Assembly (NCBI GenBank): GCA_937876375.1
Contig: CALEHY010000009.1
Location: forward strand, 186,001 to 250,000
Source of the DNA: an uncultured Clostridia bacterium
GTDB lineage: Bacteria > Bacillota > Clostridia > Oscillospirales > Acutalibacteraceae
Reading direction: 5' to 3'
DNA: 64,000 nucleotides
Numbering within the stretch: the stretch's first letter is position 1; each line of letters starts with the position of its first letter. A program made the position numbers and the translations under genes. Under the pieces are notes generated by a model. The model was given only the letters and a program-made list of their open reading frames with translations, was not told where the DNA came from and did not search any database. Positions 1-8,576 of the stretch are shown one piece after another.

Positions 1-239
1 CAATGGGTCAAGAGGAAGAGAAGGCTGAAAGAGAGAAAATCTTCAAGTCATTCCAAATCAATGACGAGGTTATGGCTGTAGCAAAAGATGATGCTATGGT
101 GCTACATTGTTTGCCTGCTCATAGAGAAGAAGAAATCACAGCAAAGGTATTTGAGGAGCATGCCGATGAAATCTTCGACGAGGCTGAAAACAGACTACAC
201 GCTCAAAAGGCTGTGCTAGTAAAGCTAATGGCTGACTAA
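1..239 (+). CDS. argF: Ornithine carbamoyltransferase, C-terminal fragment
   Basis: Final 78 codons of ornithine carbamoyltransferase; the gene starts left of the window. The enzyme joins carbamoyl phosphate and ornithine to give citrulline in arginine synthesis. The fragment opens with MGQEEE, and the partial codon before it ends in CA, compatible with the family's SMGQE. It contains the diagnostic HCLPAHR motif, whose Cys and Arg contact ornithine and carbamoyl phosphate, then an [11 protein letters not shown] helix typical of the OTC C-terminus. It ends TAA before a strong hairpin terminator. The fit to OTC rather than aspartate carbamoyltransferase is clear from HCLP; the true PyrB lies elsewhere in the window. 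Confidence 0.95.
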   Translation, partial: MGQEEEKAEREKIFKSFQINDEVMAVAKDDAMVLHCLPAHREEEITAKVFEEHADEIFDEAENRLHAQKAVLVKLMAD

Positions 240-255
240 TAAATAAAAGTATACA

Positions 256-290
256 AAAAAGGCTTGGTTCAAACGAACCAAGCCTTTAAT
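256..290. terminator. Bidirectional hairpin terminator between argF and the BMP lipoprotein gene
   Basis: Ten-base perfect stem GGCTTGGTTC / GAACCAAGCC (261-270, 275-284) with loop AAAC, preceded by A6 and followed by TTT. It can end argF on the plus strand and the convergent lipoprotein gene on the minus strand. Confidence 0.85.
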
Positions 291-299
291 ATTTATATC

Positions 300-2114
300 T
301 TATTTTACCCAATAGTTAAGTGTTAGGCACTTTGATGAATATACTGTTCTGATATCACCTGTTGGAGCCTTAACCTTGATATCGCCCTTTGCAAGCTTTT
401 CAAATACAGCTGGGTATTCTGCATTATCCTCTGGAATATTAGTTGTATAAATACAGCCATTATCACAGTTACCAGTAATGTTTGTTGCTCCCTCAAAGTT
501 TGCTAGTGCAAGCTTGATAGCAGCACCGTAATCGTTAACTACAGATGCAAGACAATTACCCCAACCGTTCTGGTCAACACCAGCGCCAAATGCATATACC
601 TGATAATCATAGTTCCATGTTGCTGTGAAAATTGAATCACTCTGTGAATTACCACCACCAAAGATTACCTGTGCACCATCGTCAAACATTGCCTCTGCAA
701 TAGAAGCATATCTGTCGACCATATTGAAGTTTGTCTTGTAGCAGAACTCGTTCTCCATAGAGATACCAGTTGAAAGACCTTGGTTATCAACATTCTCCCA
801 CTTGTAGAACATATAGCCGTCTTGTGGAGCATCAGCAACAACCTCTACATAGTCACCAATACGATATGAGCCAGAGCCAGTACCATTCTCAACAGTGACA
901 TCGAATGTAGGAACATCTGAATCGTCATACAAAGCAATTAGCTCTATAGGCTTGTCAGTAACCTTTACCTTTGCCCAAGGGTTAGTTGAGTCCTCAACAA
1001 CATCGTCGATATCACACTCATTAACTGCCCAACCAGAAAATACTGAGTTTGGAAATGCAGTAGGTGCAACGATTTCGACAGTTATATTCTCTGGTACATT
1101 ATATGTAGCAACAACCTCACCAATATTGGACATATAGCCATAAGTCCTGTGAACGATAACAGGCTGTGTCTTTGTTTCAGCCCATACAGCAGTAATAGTA
1201 CAATCACAATCACCAACAAGAAGATTCATAGTTGACTTACTCTTTGATGAGATATTAACCTTACCATCACGAACGCCATCAGTATCGCTCTTGACCTCCC
1301 AATGATCAAAAACCTTGCCCTCTGGTGCAGGGTTAGCAACAATAGCAACATTCTCACCATCGGCATAAACGCCAGAGCCAAGACCATCTACAACATTAAC
1401 CTTAAATGTTTTTTCCTTGCTATCAGAAACCTTTGTATAAACTGGTCTAATAGTGAATGAATAGTCATAATCGAGATTTTCTGCATCATACTCTGCATAA
1501 TCCATATATACAGGCTTTGCTGACTCATCAGCAGCAAGAGCAGCACCCTGAACATATCCAGCACCATATAGTGCAGATTCCTCATCTGATACAGAGCCAA
1601 GATAGCCAAGCTTTGTATTACCAAGGATAACAGAAGTGTATCCAGCAAGATATCCAGCCTGTAGCAAATCGAAATCAATAGTCATTACATTTGAGATAAC
1701 CTGCTCAATACCGTTAATATCAACTGGAACAGCATCAACAAGGATAAACTTAATATCCTTATATTCTGGTGCAAGCTCACAGATAGGAGCAGCAAATTTT
1801 TCACCAGGAAGAATGATATACTCTGCACCATTCTTAACAGAAAGGTCGATATAGTTCTTAACACTATCTACTGATAGAGAGCCATCATCCTCTGTCTTTG
1901 GCTGATAGTAACGACAAGCCATATTGTTATCGCTAGCGTATTGCTCGATACCATTCCAAGCGCTCTGGTTGTAACCACCATCAGTAATAGTAGCGCCATC
2001 AGTAATCATTACAAGCTGATATGTATCAGCACCCTTCTTGCAACCAGCAAAGCCGAATGCGCAAGTAGCAATAAGTGCAACACATACTAAAATTGATACA
2101 AGCTTTTTCATCAT
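300..2114 (-). CDS. BMP/PnrA-family nucleoside-binding lipoprotein with inserted beta-repeat domains
   Basis: Predicted substrate-binding lipoprotein of the basic membrane protein (BMP/Med/PnrA) family, which delivers nucleosides to ABC importers. From the chosen ATG (2114, after GAGAGG; the longer frame lacks an SD) it has a lipoprotein signal ending FAGC (Cys25). The first BMP half follows, with ITDGGYNQSAWNGI and a YGAGYVQGAALAAD segment near residues 170-185. About 230 residues then interrupt the fold with three beta-repeat units of the InlB-B/Flg_new type (VDGLGSGVYADGENV, VENGTGSGSYRIGDYV, ending in FDHWEV or FYKWEN). BMP sequence resumes at YASIAEAMFDDGAQVIFGGG and continues through FGAGVDQNGW. 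The usual family length is about 350 residues; this has 604. No ABC subunits are adjacent, and the divergent neighbours are nucleoside salvage genes, which supports a nucleoside ligand. Confidence 0.85.
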   Translation of the reverse strand: MMKKLVSILVCVALIATCAFGFAGCKKGADTYQLVMITDGATITDGGYNQSAWNGIEQYASDNNMACRYYQPKTEDDGSLSVDSVKNYIDLSVKNGAEYIILPGEKFAAPICELAPEYKDIKFILVDAVPVDINGIEQVISNVMTIDFDLLQAGYLAGYTSVILGNTKLGYLGSVSDEESALYGAGYVQGAALAADESAKPVYMDYAEYDAENLDYDYSFTIRPVYTKVSDSKEKTFKVNVVDGLGSGVYADGENVAIVANPAPEGKVFDHWEVKSDTDGVRDGKVNISSKSKSTMNLLVGDCDCTITAVWAETKTQPVIVHRTYGYMSNIGEVVATYNVPENITVEIVAPTAFPNSVFSGWAVNECDIDDVVEDSTNPWAKVKVTDKPIELIALYDDSDVPTFDVTVENGTGSGSYRIGDYVEVVADAPQDGYMFYKWENVDNQGLSTGISMENEFCYKTNFNMVDRYASIAEAMFDDGAQVIFGGGNSQSDSIFTATWNYDYQVYAFGAGVDQNGWGNCLASVVNDYGAAIKLALANFEGATNITGNCDNGCIYTTNIPEDNAEYPAVFEKLAKGDIKVKAPTGDIRTVYSSKCLTLNYWVK

Positions 2115-2198
2115 TAATATCCTCTCAAAAAAGAATTTATCACCCTTTAATAATAACAAATCCAAAATAATATTGCAATAGATTAATTATAAAAATAG

Positions 2199-2228
2199 TT
2201 TGATTTATAATATATTATCTTATATAAT
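2199..2228 (+). promoter_or_regulatory. Predicted promoter of the PNP-mtnA-mtaD operon
   Basis: TTGATT (2199-2204), an 18-base spacer and TATAAT (2223-2228), about 30 bases before the PNP start codon, whose SD is TAGGAG. Assignment is by consensus only. Confidence 0.55.
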
Positions 2229-2257
2229 GAAGATATAGTAAATTTTAGGAGATTATC

Positions 2258-3061
2258 ATGCTAGAATTACAAGTAAACGAAATACGAAAAATCACTGATT
2301 TTGAGCCAGAAATCGCTATTGTGCTAGGCTCTGGACTAGGTGATTTGGCTAACAAAATTGACATAGTAGCAACTGTCCCATACAATGAAATTTCTAATAT
2401 GCCACAATCAACAGCACCTGGTCATATAGGTCAATTTGTCTTTGGCAACATTGGTGACAAAAAGGTTGTATTGATGCAAGGCAGAGTTCATCTATATGAG
2501 GGCTACACAGCACAAGAGGTAGTTATGCCGATACGACTAATGAAGGCTATTGGTGTATCAAAGCTGATATTAACAAACGCTAGTGGTGGCATCAACAAAG
2601 ACTTTAATGCTGGCGATTTTATGCTAATTGATGACCATATCAGTATGTTTGTTGACTCACCACTTATTGGCAAAAACGATGAGAGTATCGGTGTTAGATT
2701 CCCAGATATGAGTAACGCATACGACAAGGAACAAAAGAATATCATAAAAAAGGTTGCATTAGAGAATAATATTGAACTAAAGCACGGTGTATATGCACAG
2801 CTAAAAGGTCCACAGTTCGAATCCCCTGCAGAAATAAAGGCATTGTCAATCATTGGTGCAGACGCTGTAGGTATGAGCACAGTTATCGAGAGTATTGCTG
2901 CAAATCACTGTGGTATGAAGGTATGTGGAATCAGCCTTATCACAAATTTAGCTTGTGGTATACTTGACCAGCCTCTAACTAGCGAGGAGGTTTGCGAAAC
3001 AGCAGACCGAGTTGCTCCAGACTTTGAAAAACTAATTAAGGAAATTGTAAAAGCAATATGA
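2258..3061 (+). CDS. punA: Purine nucleoside phosphorylase (trimeric type)
   Basis: Cleaves purine (deoxy)nucleosides with phosphate to the free base plus (deoxy)ribose-1-phosphate. At 267 residues it has the normal length of the low-molecular-mass trimeric PNP family. Visible motifs are the phosphate loop GSGLG (24-28), GH (55-56), [10 protein letters not shown] (74-83), the base-binding LTNASGG (105-111) and the VGMSTVIE helix that carries a Met contacting ribose. The stop overlaps the mtnA start (ATGA). Being first in an operon with mtnA and an MTA/SAH deaminase suggests it also handles 5'-methylthioinosine; that specificity is inference and cannot be read from the motifs. Confidence 0.9.
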   Translation: MLELQVNEIRKITDFEPEIAIVLGSGLGDLANKIDIVATVPYNEISNMPQSTAPGHIGQFVFGNIGDKKVVLMQGRVHLYEGYTAQEVVMPIRLMKAIGVSKLILTNASGGINKDFNAGDFMLIDDHISMFVDSPLIGKNDESIGVRFPDMSNAYDKEQKNIIKKVALENNIELKHGVYAQLKGPQFESPAEIKALSIIGADAVGMSTVIESIAANHCGMKVCGISLITNLACGILDQPLTSEEVCETADRVAPDFEKLIKEIVKAI

Positions 3062-4035
3062 GAAATATAAAATATGAAAATGGTGTGCTCTATCTCCTAG
3101 ACCAGACACTGCTACCAAACGAAGAGAAATACATTACACCACAAACGAAGGAAGATTACTACGATGCTATAAAAAAGCTACAAGTACGAGGAGCACCAGC
3201 AATAGGAATATTTGCTGGATATGCAATGGCTCTGCTAGATGAGGACAAGGAGGAGCTAAAGGCTTATTTAGATAGCTCCAGACCAACAGCAGTTAATCTA
3301 TCGTGGGCAACCTCAAGAATGCTAAAGGCATACAAAGACGGCAAAAGCCTAATTGATGAAGCTATTGCTATCCATAACGAAGATATTGAAATGTGCAAAA
3401 AAATCAGTGAATATGGTTTATCATTACTAAAGGATGGTGACGGAATACTAACTCACTGTAATGCTGGCGCACTAGCAACTAGCGAGTATGGTACTGGTCT
3501 TGGTCCTCTACTATTAGGCAAGGAAAAGGGATACACTTTTCACGCATTTACTGATGAAACAAGGCCTTTACTACAAGGCGCAAGACTGACCTCATACGAG
3601 CTTGAAAAGGCTGGTATAGATGTCACACTAATATGTGACAATATGGCAAGCCTTGTAATGAAGCAAGGAAAAATAGATGCTGTTCTAGTAGGTACAGACA
3701 GAATTGCAGCAAATGGCGATATAGCAAACAAAATTGGCACCTCTGGTGTTGCAATACTAGCAAAGCACTATGGTATACCATTCTATGTGCTCGGTCCATA
3801 CAGCACCATCGATTACAGCTGTGCGACTGGTGAAGATATTGTTATCGAAGAACGAGATAGCGACGAAATCAAGAATATGTGGTACGAAAAGCCAATGGCT
3901 CTAGCAGAGACAAAATGCTTTAACCCAGCATTTGACGTTACCGACAACGAGCTAATCACTGCAATCATCACCGACCGTGGCATCATCAGAGCACCATATA
4001 AGGAAAACCTAGAGAGGATTAGGGATAATGATTAA
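3058..4035 (+). CDS. mtnA: S-methyl-5-thioribose-1-phosphate isomerase
   Basis: Isomerises 5-methylthioribose-1-phosphate to 5-methylthioribulose-1-phosphate in methylthioadenosine salvage. The family markers are present in order: RGAPAIG (44-50), [10 protein letters not shown] containing the catalytic Cys (C134 here), [13 protein letters not shown], and [10 protein letters not shown] with the catalytic Asp (D214). Length 325 is slightly short of the usual 340-350. Without the Cys/Asp pair an eIF2B-like paralogue would be possible, but both are present. It overlaps PNP by four bases and mtaD by eight, so the three genes are translationally coupled. mtnB and later salvage genes are not in the window. 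Confidence 0.92.
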   Translation: MRNIKYENGVLYLLDQTLLPNEEKYITPQTKEDYYDAIKKLQVRGAPAIGIFAGYAMALLDEDKEELKAYLDSSRPTAVNLSWATSRMLKAYKDGKSLIDEAIAIHNEDIEMCKKISEYGLSLLKDGDGILTHCNAGALATSEYGTGLGPLLLGKEKGYTFHAFTDETRPLLQGARLTSYELEKAGIDVTLICDNMASLVMKQGKIDAVLVGTDRIAANGDIANKIGTSGVAILAKHYGIPFYVLGPYSTIDYSCATGEDIVIEERDSDEIKNMWYEKPMALAETKCFNPAFDVTDNELITAIITDRGIIRAPYKENLERIRDND

Positions 4036-5284
4036 GTTTACAAACGGATTAGTATTAGATAAGGATTTCAATATCATAGAATCAGACGTATATGTAGATA
4101 ACGATACCATTGTCGCTATAGGTAATGCAGATATAAATGCTGATACTGTATACGATTTGGATGGTAATCTACTAATGCCTGGATTTAAGAATGCACATAC
4201 ACATTCTGCCATGACATTCGCTAGGTCATACGCTGATGATTTGCCACTTCAGCCATGGCTATATGATATGATATTCCCTATGGAAGCAAAGCTTACTGGT
4301 CAAGATATATACGACCTATCTCGACTTGCTTTTTTAGAATATTTGACAAGTGGTATAACAGCTTGCTTTGATATGTATTATTTTCCACACGATATGGCAA
4401 GAGCAAGTGTTGATGCTGGATTCAGGACAGTAATGACCTGTGGCATAAACAATTTTAAAGAGAGTATTGAGAAATTAGAAGAATACTACACAACATTCAA
4501 TAGCTTTCATCCATTGATTAGCTACAAGATGGGTTTTCATGCTGAGTATACAACCTCATTAGAAAGAATGAAGGAAATTTCTGCTCTTGCAAACGAGTAC
4601 AAAGCTCCTGTATTTATGCATAGTAGTGAAACAGAGAGTGAGGTCGAGGATTGCAAGGAGAGATACGGAGTATCACCAACAAAGCTATTCGACCAAATCG
4701 GACTATTCAACTACGGTGGTGGCGCATATCACAGCGTATGGGTTGACGATGAGGACTTGGAGATATACAAAAAGCGTGGAGTATACGCTGTCATCAATGC
4801 AGGATCAAATGCGAAGCTAGCATCTGGTATCGCACCAGTGTCAAAAATGATTGACAAGGGCATTAATCTTGCGATAGGCACAGACGGTCCAAGCAGTAAC
4901 AATGCACTAGATATGTTCAGAGAAATGTTCCTAATCTGTGCACTACAAAAGATAAACGATAAAAATGCTGCAAGCACTGACGCTACAGAGGTGCTAAAGA
5001 TGGCTACTATTGGCTCTGCTCACTGTATGGGACTATATGACTGTGACGTAATCGACATTGGGAAAAAGGCTGATTTAATTGTCATTGATTTGCACAGACC
5101 GAATATGCAACCAATAAACAATATACTTAAAAATATTGTTTACTCTGGTAGTAAAGAAAATGTTAAGATGACAATGATTAATGGCAAAATCCTATATGAA
5201 AACGGAGTATTCATCGACACAGACACCGATGAGATTTACAAAAAGGCACAAGCCGTTATAGATAGAATAAAGAACGCTGATTAA
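4028..5284 (+). CDS. mtaD: 5-methylthioadenosine / S-adenosylhomocysteine deaminase (amidohydrolase)
   Basis: Amidohydrolase-superfamily metalloenzyme that deaminates MTA or SAH (and possibly adenosine) to the inosine forms. The metal-binding HTH sits at 57-59, followed by the family's PLQPWL segment. Downstream are FHAEYT and HSSETESEV (metal and substrate His), [11 protein letters not shown], and the TDGPSSNN loop whose Asp is the catalytic metal ligand. Length 418 is typical. The start lies inside the mtnA tail. With PNP and MtnA this completes a deaminate-phosphorolyse-isomerise route. The last four residues (KNAD) are encoded inside the terminator palindrome shared with the convergent PHP gene. 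Confidence 0.88.
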   Translation: MIKFTNGLVLDKDFNIIESDVYVDNDTIVAIGNADINADTVYDLDGNLLMPGFKNAHTHSAMTFARSYADDLPLQPWLYDMIFPMEAKLTGQDIYDLSRLAFLEYLTSGITACFDMYYFPHDMARASVDAGFRTVMTCGINNFKESIEKLEEYYTTFNSFHPLISYKMGFHAEYTTSLERMKEISALANEYKAPVFMHSSETESEVEDCKERYGVSPTKLFDQIGLFNYGGGAYHSVWVDDEDLEIYKKRGVYAVINAGSNAKLASGIAPVSKMIDKGINLAIGTDGPSSNNALDMFREMFLICALQKINDKNAASTDATEVLKMATIGSAHCMGLYDCDVIDIGKKADLIVIDLHRPNMQPINNILKNIVYSGSKENVKMTMINGKILYENGVFIDTDTDEIYKKAQAVIDRIKNAD

Positions 5285-5313
5285 GGGGCAACCTTAATCA
5301 GCGTTCTTTTTTA
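5270..5313. terminator. Shared palindromic terminator overlapping the ends of mtaD and the PHP gene
   Basis: A 17-base perfect stem (5270-5286 and 5292-5308, loop GGCAA) followed by a T-run on the plus strand and by T-rich sequence on the minus strand. It contains the stop codons and last codons of both convergent genes; each reads AAG AAC GCT GAT TAA on its own strand. Confidence 0.9.
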
Positions 5314-6061
5314 TTAGCATATTAACCTCTTTTATTCCTCTGCCAACGTCTTGAGGACGATGAGCGTCAGAGCCAACAGATAGCGATACACCACTATCTA
5401 ATGCGATTTGTAAAAACTGTGAATTAATACCAAATGACTTTGAAGTGTTCATTTCTATAGCGACATTGTTATTCTTTGCGTTCTCACAAAGTGCGTTATA
5501 TGTATCCCCCAAATCATATGACGGATACAATCCATGACACCCAATTAAATCTGGATGAGCAATAATATCAAAAATACCTGATGACACAAGGGTGTTCGAC
5601 ATTTCGTAATACCTACGATAAATATGGTCGATATCCTTACCTTTCCACTGATATTTTCGCTGATTAAAGGTCCAATTATCTATCCAGTGCACAGAGCCAA
5701 TGAGATAATCAAAATACCCATCGGACACAAGCTCTCTAATATAATCCTCATGCTGTTCAAACCAGCAAACCTCTAGCCCGAAATTAATCTTAATAGGATA
5801 GTCAGACGCCCTAATTTCATCAATAAGAGCTCTATACTCAGCCATTGTATGAGCATCCCTCTCTTTGCCCTCAAACCAACGCTTTTGGTAAAGATTATAC
5901 TCCCTAGCCTCTTTAAATGTAGGGTGAAACTCCTTAATCCTAATAGAATGCTCTAGGAGATTAATCTCGTCAATATTCATTTGTACAGCCTTTTCAACGA
6001 ACTGGTCTATCCACTGTTTTGTATATGGACCACGCTCGATATGTATGTGCAAATCCTTCAT
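5294..6061 (-). CDS. PHP-domain phosphatase, histidinol-phosphatase-like
   Basis: PHP-family metal-dependent phosphoesterase, 255 residues, most like the HisJ/HisK-type histidinol-phosphatases. It starts with the PHP metal motif HIHIERGPYT (H5, H7) and has NLLEHSIRI, the GSVHWI histidine, IIAHPDLIG and SVGSDAHRP, in the family order of motifs. Seven bases separate it from cbiO upstream, so it is probably the last gene of the nickel/cobalt transporter operon. No other his gene is present, so a role in histidine synthesis rests only on family resemblance; another phosphomonoester is possible. Confidence 0.75.
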   Translation of the reverse strand: MKDLHIHIERGPYTKQWIDQFVEKAVQMNIDEINLLEHSIRIKEFHPTFKEAREYNLYQKRWFEGKERDAHTMAEYRALIDEIRASDYPIKINFGLEVCWFEQHEDYIRELVSDGYFDYLIGSVHWIDNWTFNQRKYQWKGKDIDHIYRRYYEMSNTLVSSGIFDIIAHPDLIGCHGLYPSYDLGDTYNALCENAKNNNVAIEMNTSKSFGINSQFLQIALDSGVSLSVGSDAHRPQDVGRGIKEVNMLIKKNAD

Positions 6062-6068
6062 AATGCTC

Positions 6069-6704
6069 CTACATATTAACTATTCTATCTGCCAAATCGT
6101 CAAAATCGCTAGTATGTGATACGATAACAATCGTCTTTATTCCCTTTAGGCTAGACAAAAACTCCTTAATCCACTGTCGTGATTTTTTATCCAAAAAATT
6201 CATTGGCTCATCGAGTATTAGCACCTCTGGATTAACTGCCAAAACAGCACCAAGGGCAACCTTTTTCTTCTCACCCATGGAGAGCTGATATGGTGCTCTA
6301 TCAACAAGATGAGATATGTCAAGAAGGGATATGATATCCTCTACCCTTTTCTTTACCTCATCATCAGGTATACCCATTTGATTTGGTCCAAAGGCAATTT
6401 CATCCCAAACCCTAGAGCAAAAAAGTTGAATATCGGTATTTTGAAAAACATAGCCGATACGCTGATGAAAAGATTTTGAAAAGGTGTTACTTTTCATTGA
6501 TTTTTCATTAATCTCCCTGCCATCAAAGAGATATATTCCCTTTTCAGCAAAGCAAAGACCATTTAAAATGTTCAAAAGTGTTGATTTGCCACAGCCGTTG
6601 TCGCCCTTAATGACGATGAATTCACCCTTTGATACTGTCATATCAAAATGTGACAAAACTGGACTACTATCATATGCAAAGCAGATATCATCAAGTTTAA
6701 TCAT
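6069..6704 (-). CDS. cbiO: ECF-type nickel/cobalt transporter ATPase (CbiO/LarO-like)
   Basis: ATP-binding subunit of an energy-coupling-factor metal importer. The start was moved to the ATG at 6704 (MIKLDD) because AGGAGG lies just upstream and the ATG forms an ATGA overlap with the cbiQ stop; the extra N-terminal Cys-rich residues of the longer frame are not family-like. Walker A GDNGCGKST, Q-loop FQNTDIQLF, signature LSMGEKKK, Walker B VLILDEP and the switch His in VSHTSD are all present. Length (211 residues) is short for CbiO, with the C-terminal extension missing. Metal choice is inferred from the upstream lar genes, which favour nickel. Confidence 0.88.
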   Translation of the reverse strand: MIKLDDICFAYDSSPVLSHFDMTVSKGEFIVIKGDNGCGKSTLLNILNGLCFAEKGIYLFDGREINEKSMKSNTFSKSFHQRIGYVFQNTDIQLFCSRVWDEIAFGPNQMGIPDDEVKKRVEDIISLLDISHLVDRAPYQLSMGEKKKVALGAVLAVNPEVLILDEPMNFLDKKSRQWIKEFLSSLKGIKTIVIVSHTSDFDDLADRIVNM

Positions 6705-7507
6705 ATCAACACCTCCAAATAAACAAATGCTACAACAATAATAACACAAACAGCAATGGTTAGACAATCATATTTTGAAAACCTAATCTTTGATTTTTTT
6801 ACTGAATACACACCGCTAAAGCCTCGACACTCCATAGCCTTTGACGTATCATCGGCATAGCCCTTTGCTTTGATAAAAACTGTGCCAAGAATTGCTGATG
6901 CAGAGGTTTGTTTATTCTTATTCTTACCGATTGTACGAGTCTTTAATGCATGGAGCATATTAACACACACGTCGCCAAGGATATAAATATACTTTAGTGC
7001 AATATCTATCGTAAAAATAAAGATATCAGGTATACGAAAGCGCTTTAGTGAACTAGTAATATCATTAAAGCTAGAGGTCAAATTGACGATGCTGACCAAT
7101 GACACACAGACAAATATTTTACCAAGAATAGTGAGTGGTGTCTTTGGATTGCCTAAAAAAGCAGATGGCAATAATATCAGTAGAGAAAACAAAATAACTG
7201 GCAGAATAGTCTTTAGCCAGCGCTTTATGCTATCGCCTTGTAGCATAGCAATCCTAACAACAACGAATGTAATCATAAAAATAACAAAGCTGAAATTTCG
7301 AGATAAGCTGGTCAAAACGATAGCCATTAACATGACTAAAAGGCGAAGAGAGGTATTGACCTCTTTCGCCCTTTTATTATCAGTATTCCTTTTAAAATTG
7401 GACAGTACACGCATGGCAGAACTAATGCTCTTGTCTACAAACGAGATACTATCCTTTTTTGGCGTATACTCCTCATTAGAGCACAGCCAATCCGGAATAT
7501 TAGTCAT
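6701..7507 (-). CDS. cbiQ: ECF transporter transmembrane subunit (CbiQ/LarQ-like)
   Basis: The T component (268 residues) linking the metal-binding S component to the CbiO ATPase. It shows several hydrophobic helices between residues 50 and 170 and the paired Ala-Arg-Gly-like coupling segments of the family near the C-terminus: MLHALKTRTIG, then KAMECRGFSG. A last hydrophobic helix closes the protein. It overlaps cbiM by eight bases and cbiO by four. No SD-supported alternative start was seen. Confidence 0.88.
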   Translation of the reverse strand: MTNIPDWLCSNEEYTPKKDSISFVDKSISSAMRVLSNFKRNTDNKRAKEVNTSLRLLVMLMAIVLTSLSRNFSFVIFMITFVVVRIAMLQGDSIKRWLKTILPVILFSLLILLPSAFLGNPKTPLTILGKIFVCVSLVSIVNLTSSFNDITSSLKRFRIPDIFIFTIDIALKYIYILGDVCVNMLHALKTRTIGKNKNKQTSASAILGTVFIKAKGYADDTSKAMECRGFSGVYSVKKSKIRFSKYDCLTIAVCVIIVVAFVYLEVLI

Positions 7508-8495
7508 TGTCGTAATTTACCTTATTCTTCATAAATGTGCTAACAACCTTGAACAGAATTATTGCAATACCGATGCCAATAATTGCTGATAGAATATATG
7601 CAACCCACTCTGGTAATGAACCAATAGCATAGTCTGGGCAGATAGCCTCAAAGCTAGATAGTGGACCACTTGCAAGACCCTGTGGGATATAGTTAATCAT
7701 ATCGGTAAACTCCTCAGCACCCCATTCGCCCCAAGCTGTGCCAGTAGCAAGCAGACCAAGTGGTGATGCACAGATAAGAACAGCTAATAGAACACCAATA
7801 AGAGTTGTACCCTTCTTTGTTCTAGGCTGATTTCTACTAATCTCTGGTGCTGTGCTATCAACGAACATAAGAACAGCAACAGTAAAGATAACCTCTGCAA
7901 GACCAAAGATAGTCAAGTGACCAATCATCATTGATGGAATAGAAACATTTAGACCATATGGGCAATACATAGCAGAGCCATCAGCAGCTTTGAACAGATA
8001 TGGTTGAATACCAAACTCAATAGCGGCGCATAGTGACGCAGCATTAATGCCAAGATATGAGCCAATAGCAGCACCGATATATCTGCCAGACTTTGACTTA
8101 ATCTTGCTAGAAATCAAAGAATATACACTATATCCAACCATTGGAAGAACGAATGCCATATTAAAACAGTTTGGTCCAATAGCAAGAATACCACCATCAC
8201 CAAACAACAATGCCTGGATAATAAGTGTTACACTAACTGAAAGACACGCAGCCTCTGGTCCTAAAAGCAAAGCGATAAGTGTACCACCAACAGCGTGACC
8301 AGTTGTACCACCAGGTAGTGGAATATTGAACATCATAGCAACAAATGAAAATGCAGCAAAGATACCGAGTAGAGGCATCTTGTCCTTTGTAATCTCATTC
8401 TTAACCTTTTTGATAGCATGTGCCCAAACAGGAACAGTGGCAGCTGTGATAACAGCACAAGTAGATGGGCTCAAATAATTCTCTGGAATATGCAT
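7500..8495 (-). CDS. cbiM: Nickel/cobalt ECF transporter substrate-binding subunit with CbiN/NikN-like tail (LarMN-type)
   Basis: Membrane S component that captures Ni2+ or Co2+. The mature N-terminus MHIPENYLSP is the metal site of CbiM/NikM, where the Met amine and His2 ligate the metal. A second ligand is likely the His in GTTGHAVGG. About seven membrane segments follow. After residue 240 there is a periplasmic-loop/helix tail (PDYAIGSLPEWVAYILSAIIGIG) resembling CbiN/NikN, so it appears to be an M-N fusion of 331 residues. It lies directly after larE, matching the LarMN arrangement seen beside larBCE in lactobacilli. The SD is AAAGGAGG. Confidence 0.88.
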   Translation of the reverse strand: MHIPENYLSPSTCAVITAATVPVWAHAIKKVKNEITKDKMPLLGIFAAFSFVAMMFNIPLPGGTTGHAVGGTLIALLLGPEAACLSVSVTLIIQALLFGDGGILAIGPNCFNMAFVLPMVGYSVYSLISSKIKSKSGRYIGAAIGSYLGINAASLCAAIEFGIQPYLFKAADGSAMYCPYGLNVSIPSMMIGHLTIFGLAEVIFTVAVLMFVDSTAPEISRNQPRTKKGTTLIGVLLAVLICASPLGLLATGTAWGEWGAEEFTDMINYIPQGLASGPLSSFEAICPDYAIGSLPEWVAYILSAIIGIGIAIILFKVVSTFMKNKVNYDND

Positions 8496-8540
8496 AGTAA
8501 ATATTTCCTCCTTTATTACGATATCATATTAACACACTAA

Positions 8541-8576
8541 AATCCCCCACCACAAGCCGGGTGGGGGGTTATTTTT
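8541..8576. terminator. GC-rich hairpin between larE and cbiM
   Basis: Stem CCCCCACC / GGTGGGGG extended by flanking AAT/GTT pairs (8541-8570). On the minus strand it follows the larE stop and precedes cbiM by about 45 bases, with ATTTTAG after it. It may end part of the larBCE transcript or act as a partial terminator before the transporter genes. The stronger T-run (ATTTTTT) is on the plus side. Confidence 0.6.

Noticed and set aside
2503..2880. Antisense reading frame of 125 residues within punA
   Set aside because: Opposite-strand shadow of a well-conserved enzyme; it has no SD or family motifs.
8496..8575. Cobalamin riboswitch before cbiM
   Set aside because: The gap to larE is about 80 bases and is mostly a GC-rich hairpin; no B12-box or other riboswitch core fits. 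Regulation by nickel or by lar genes is more likely.
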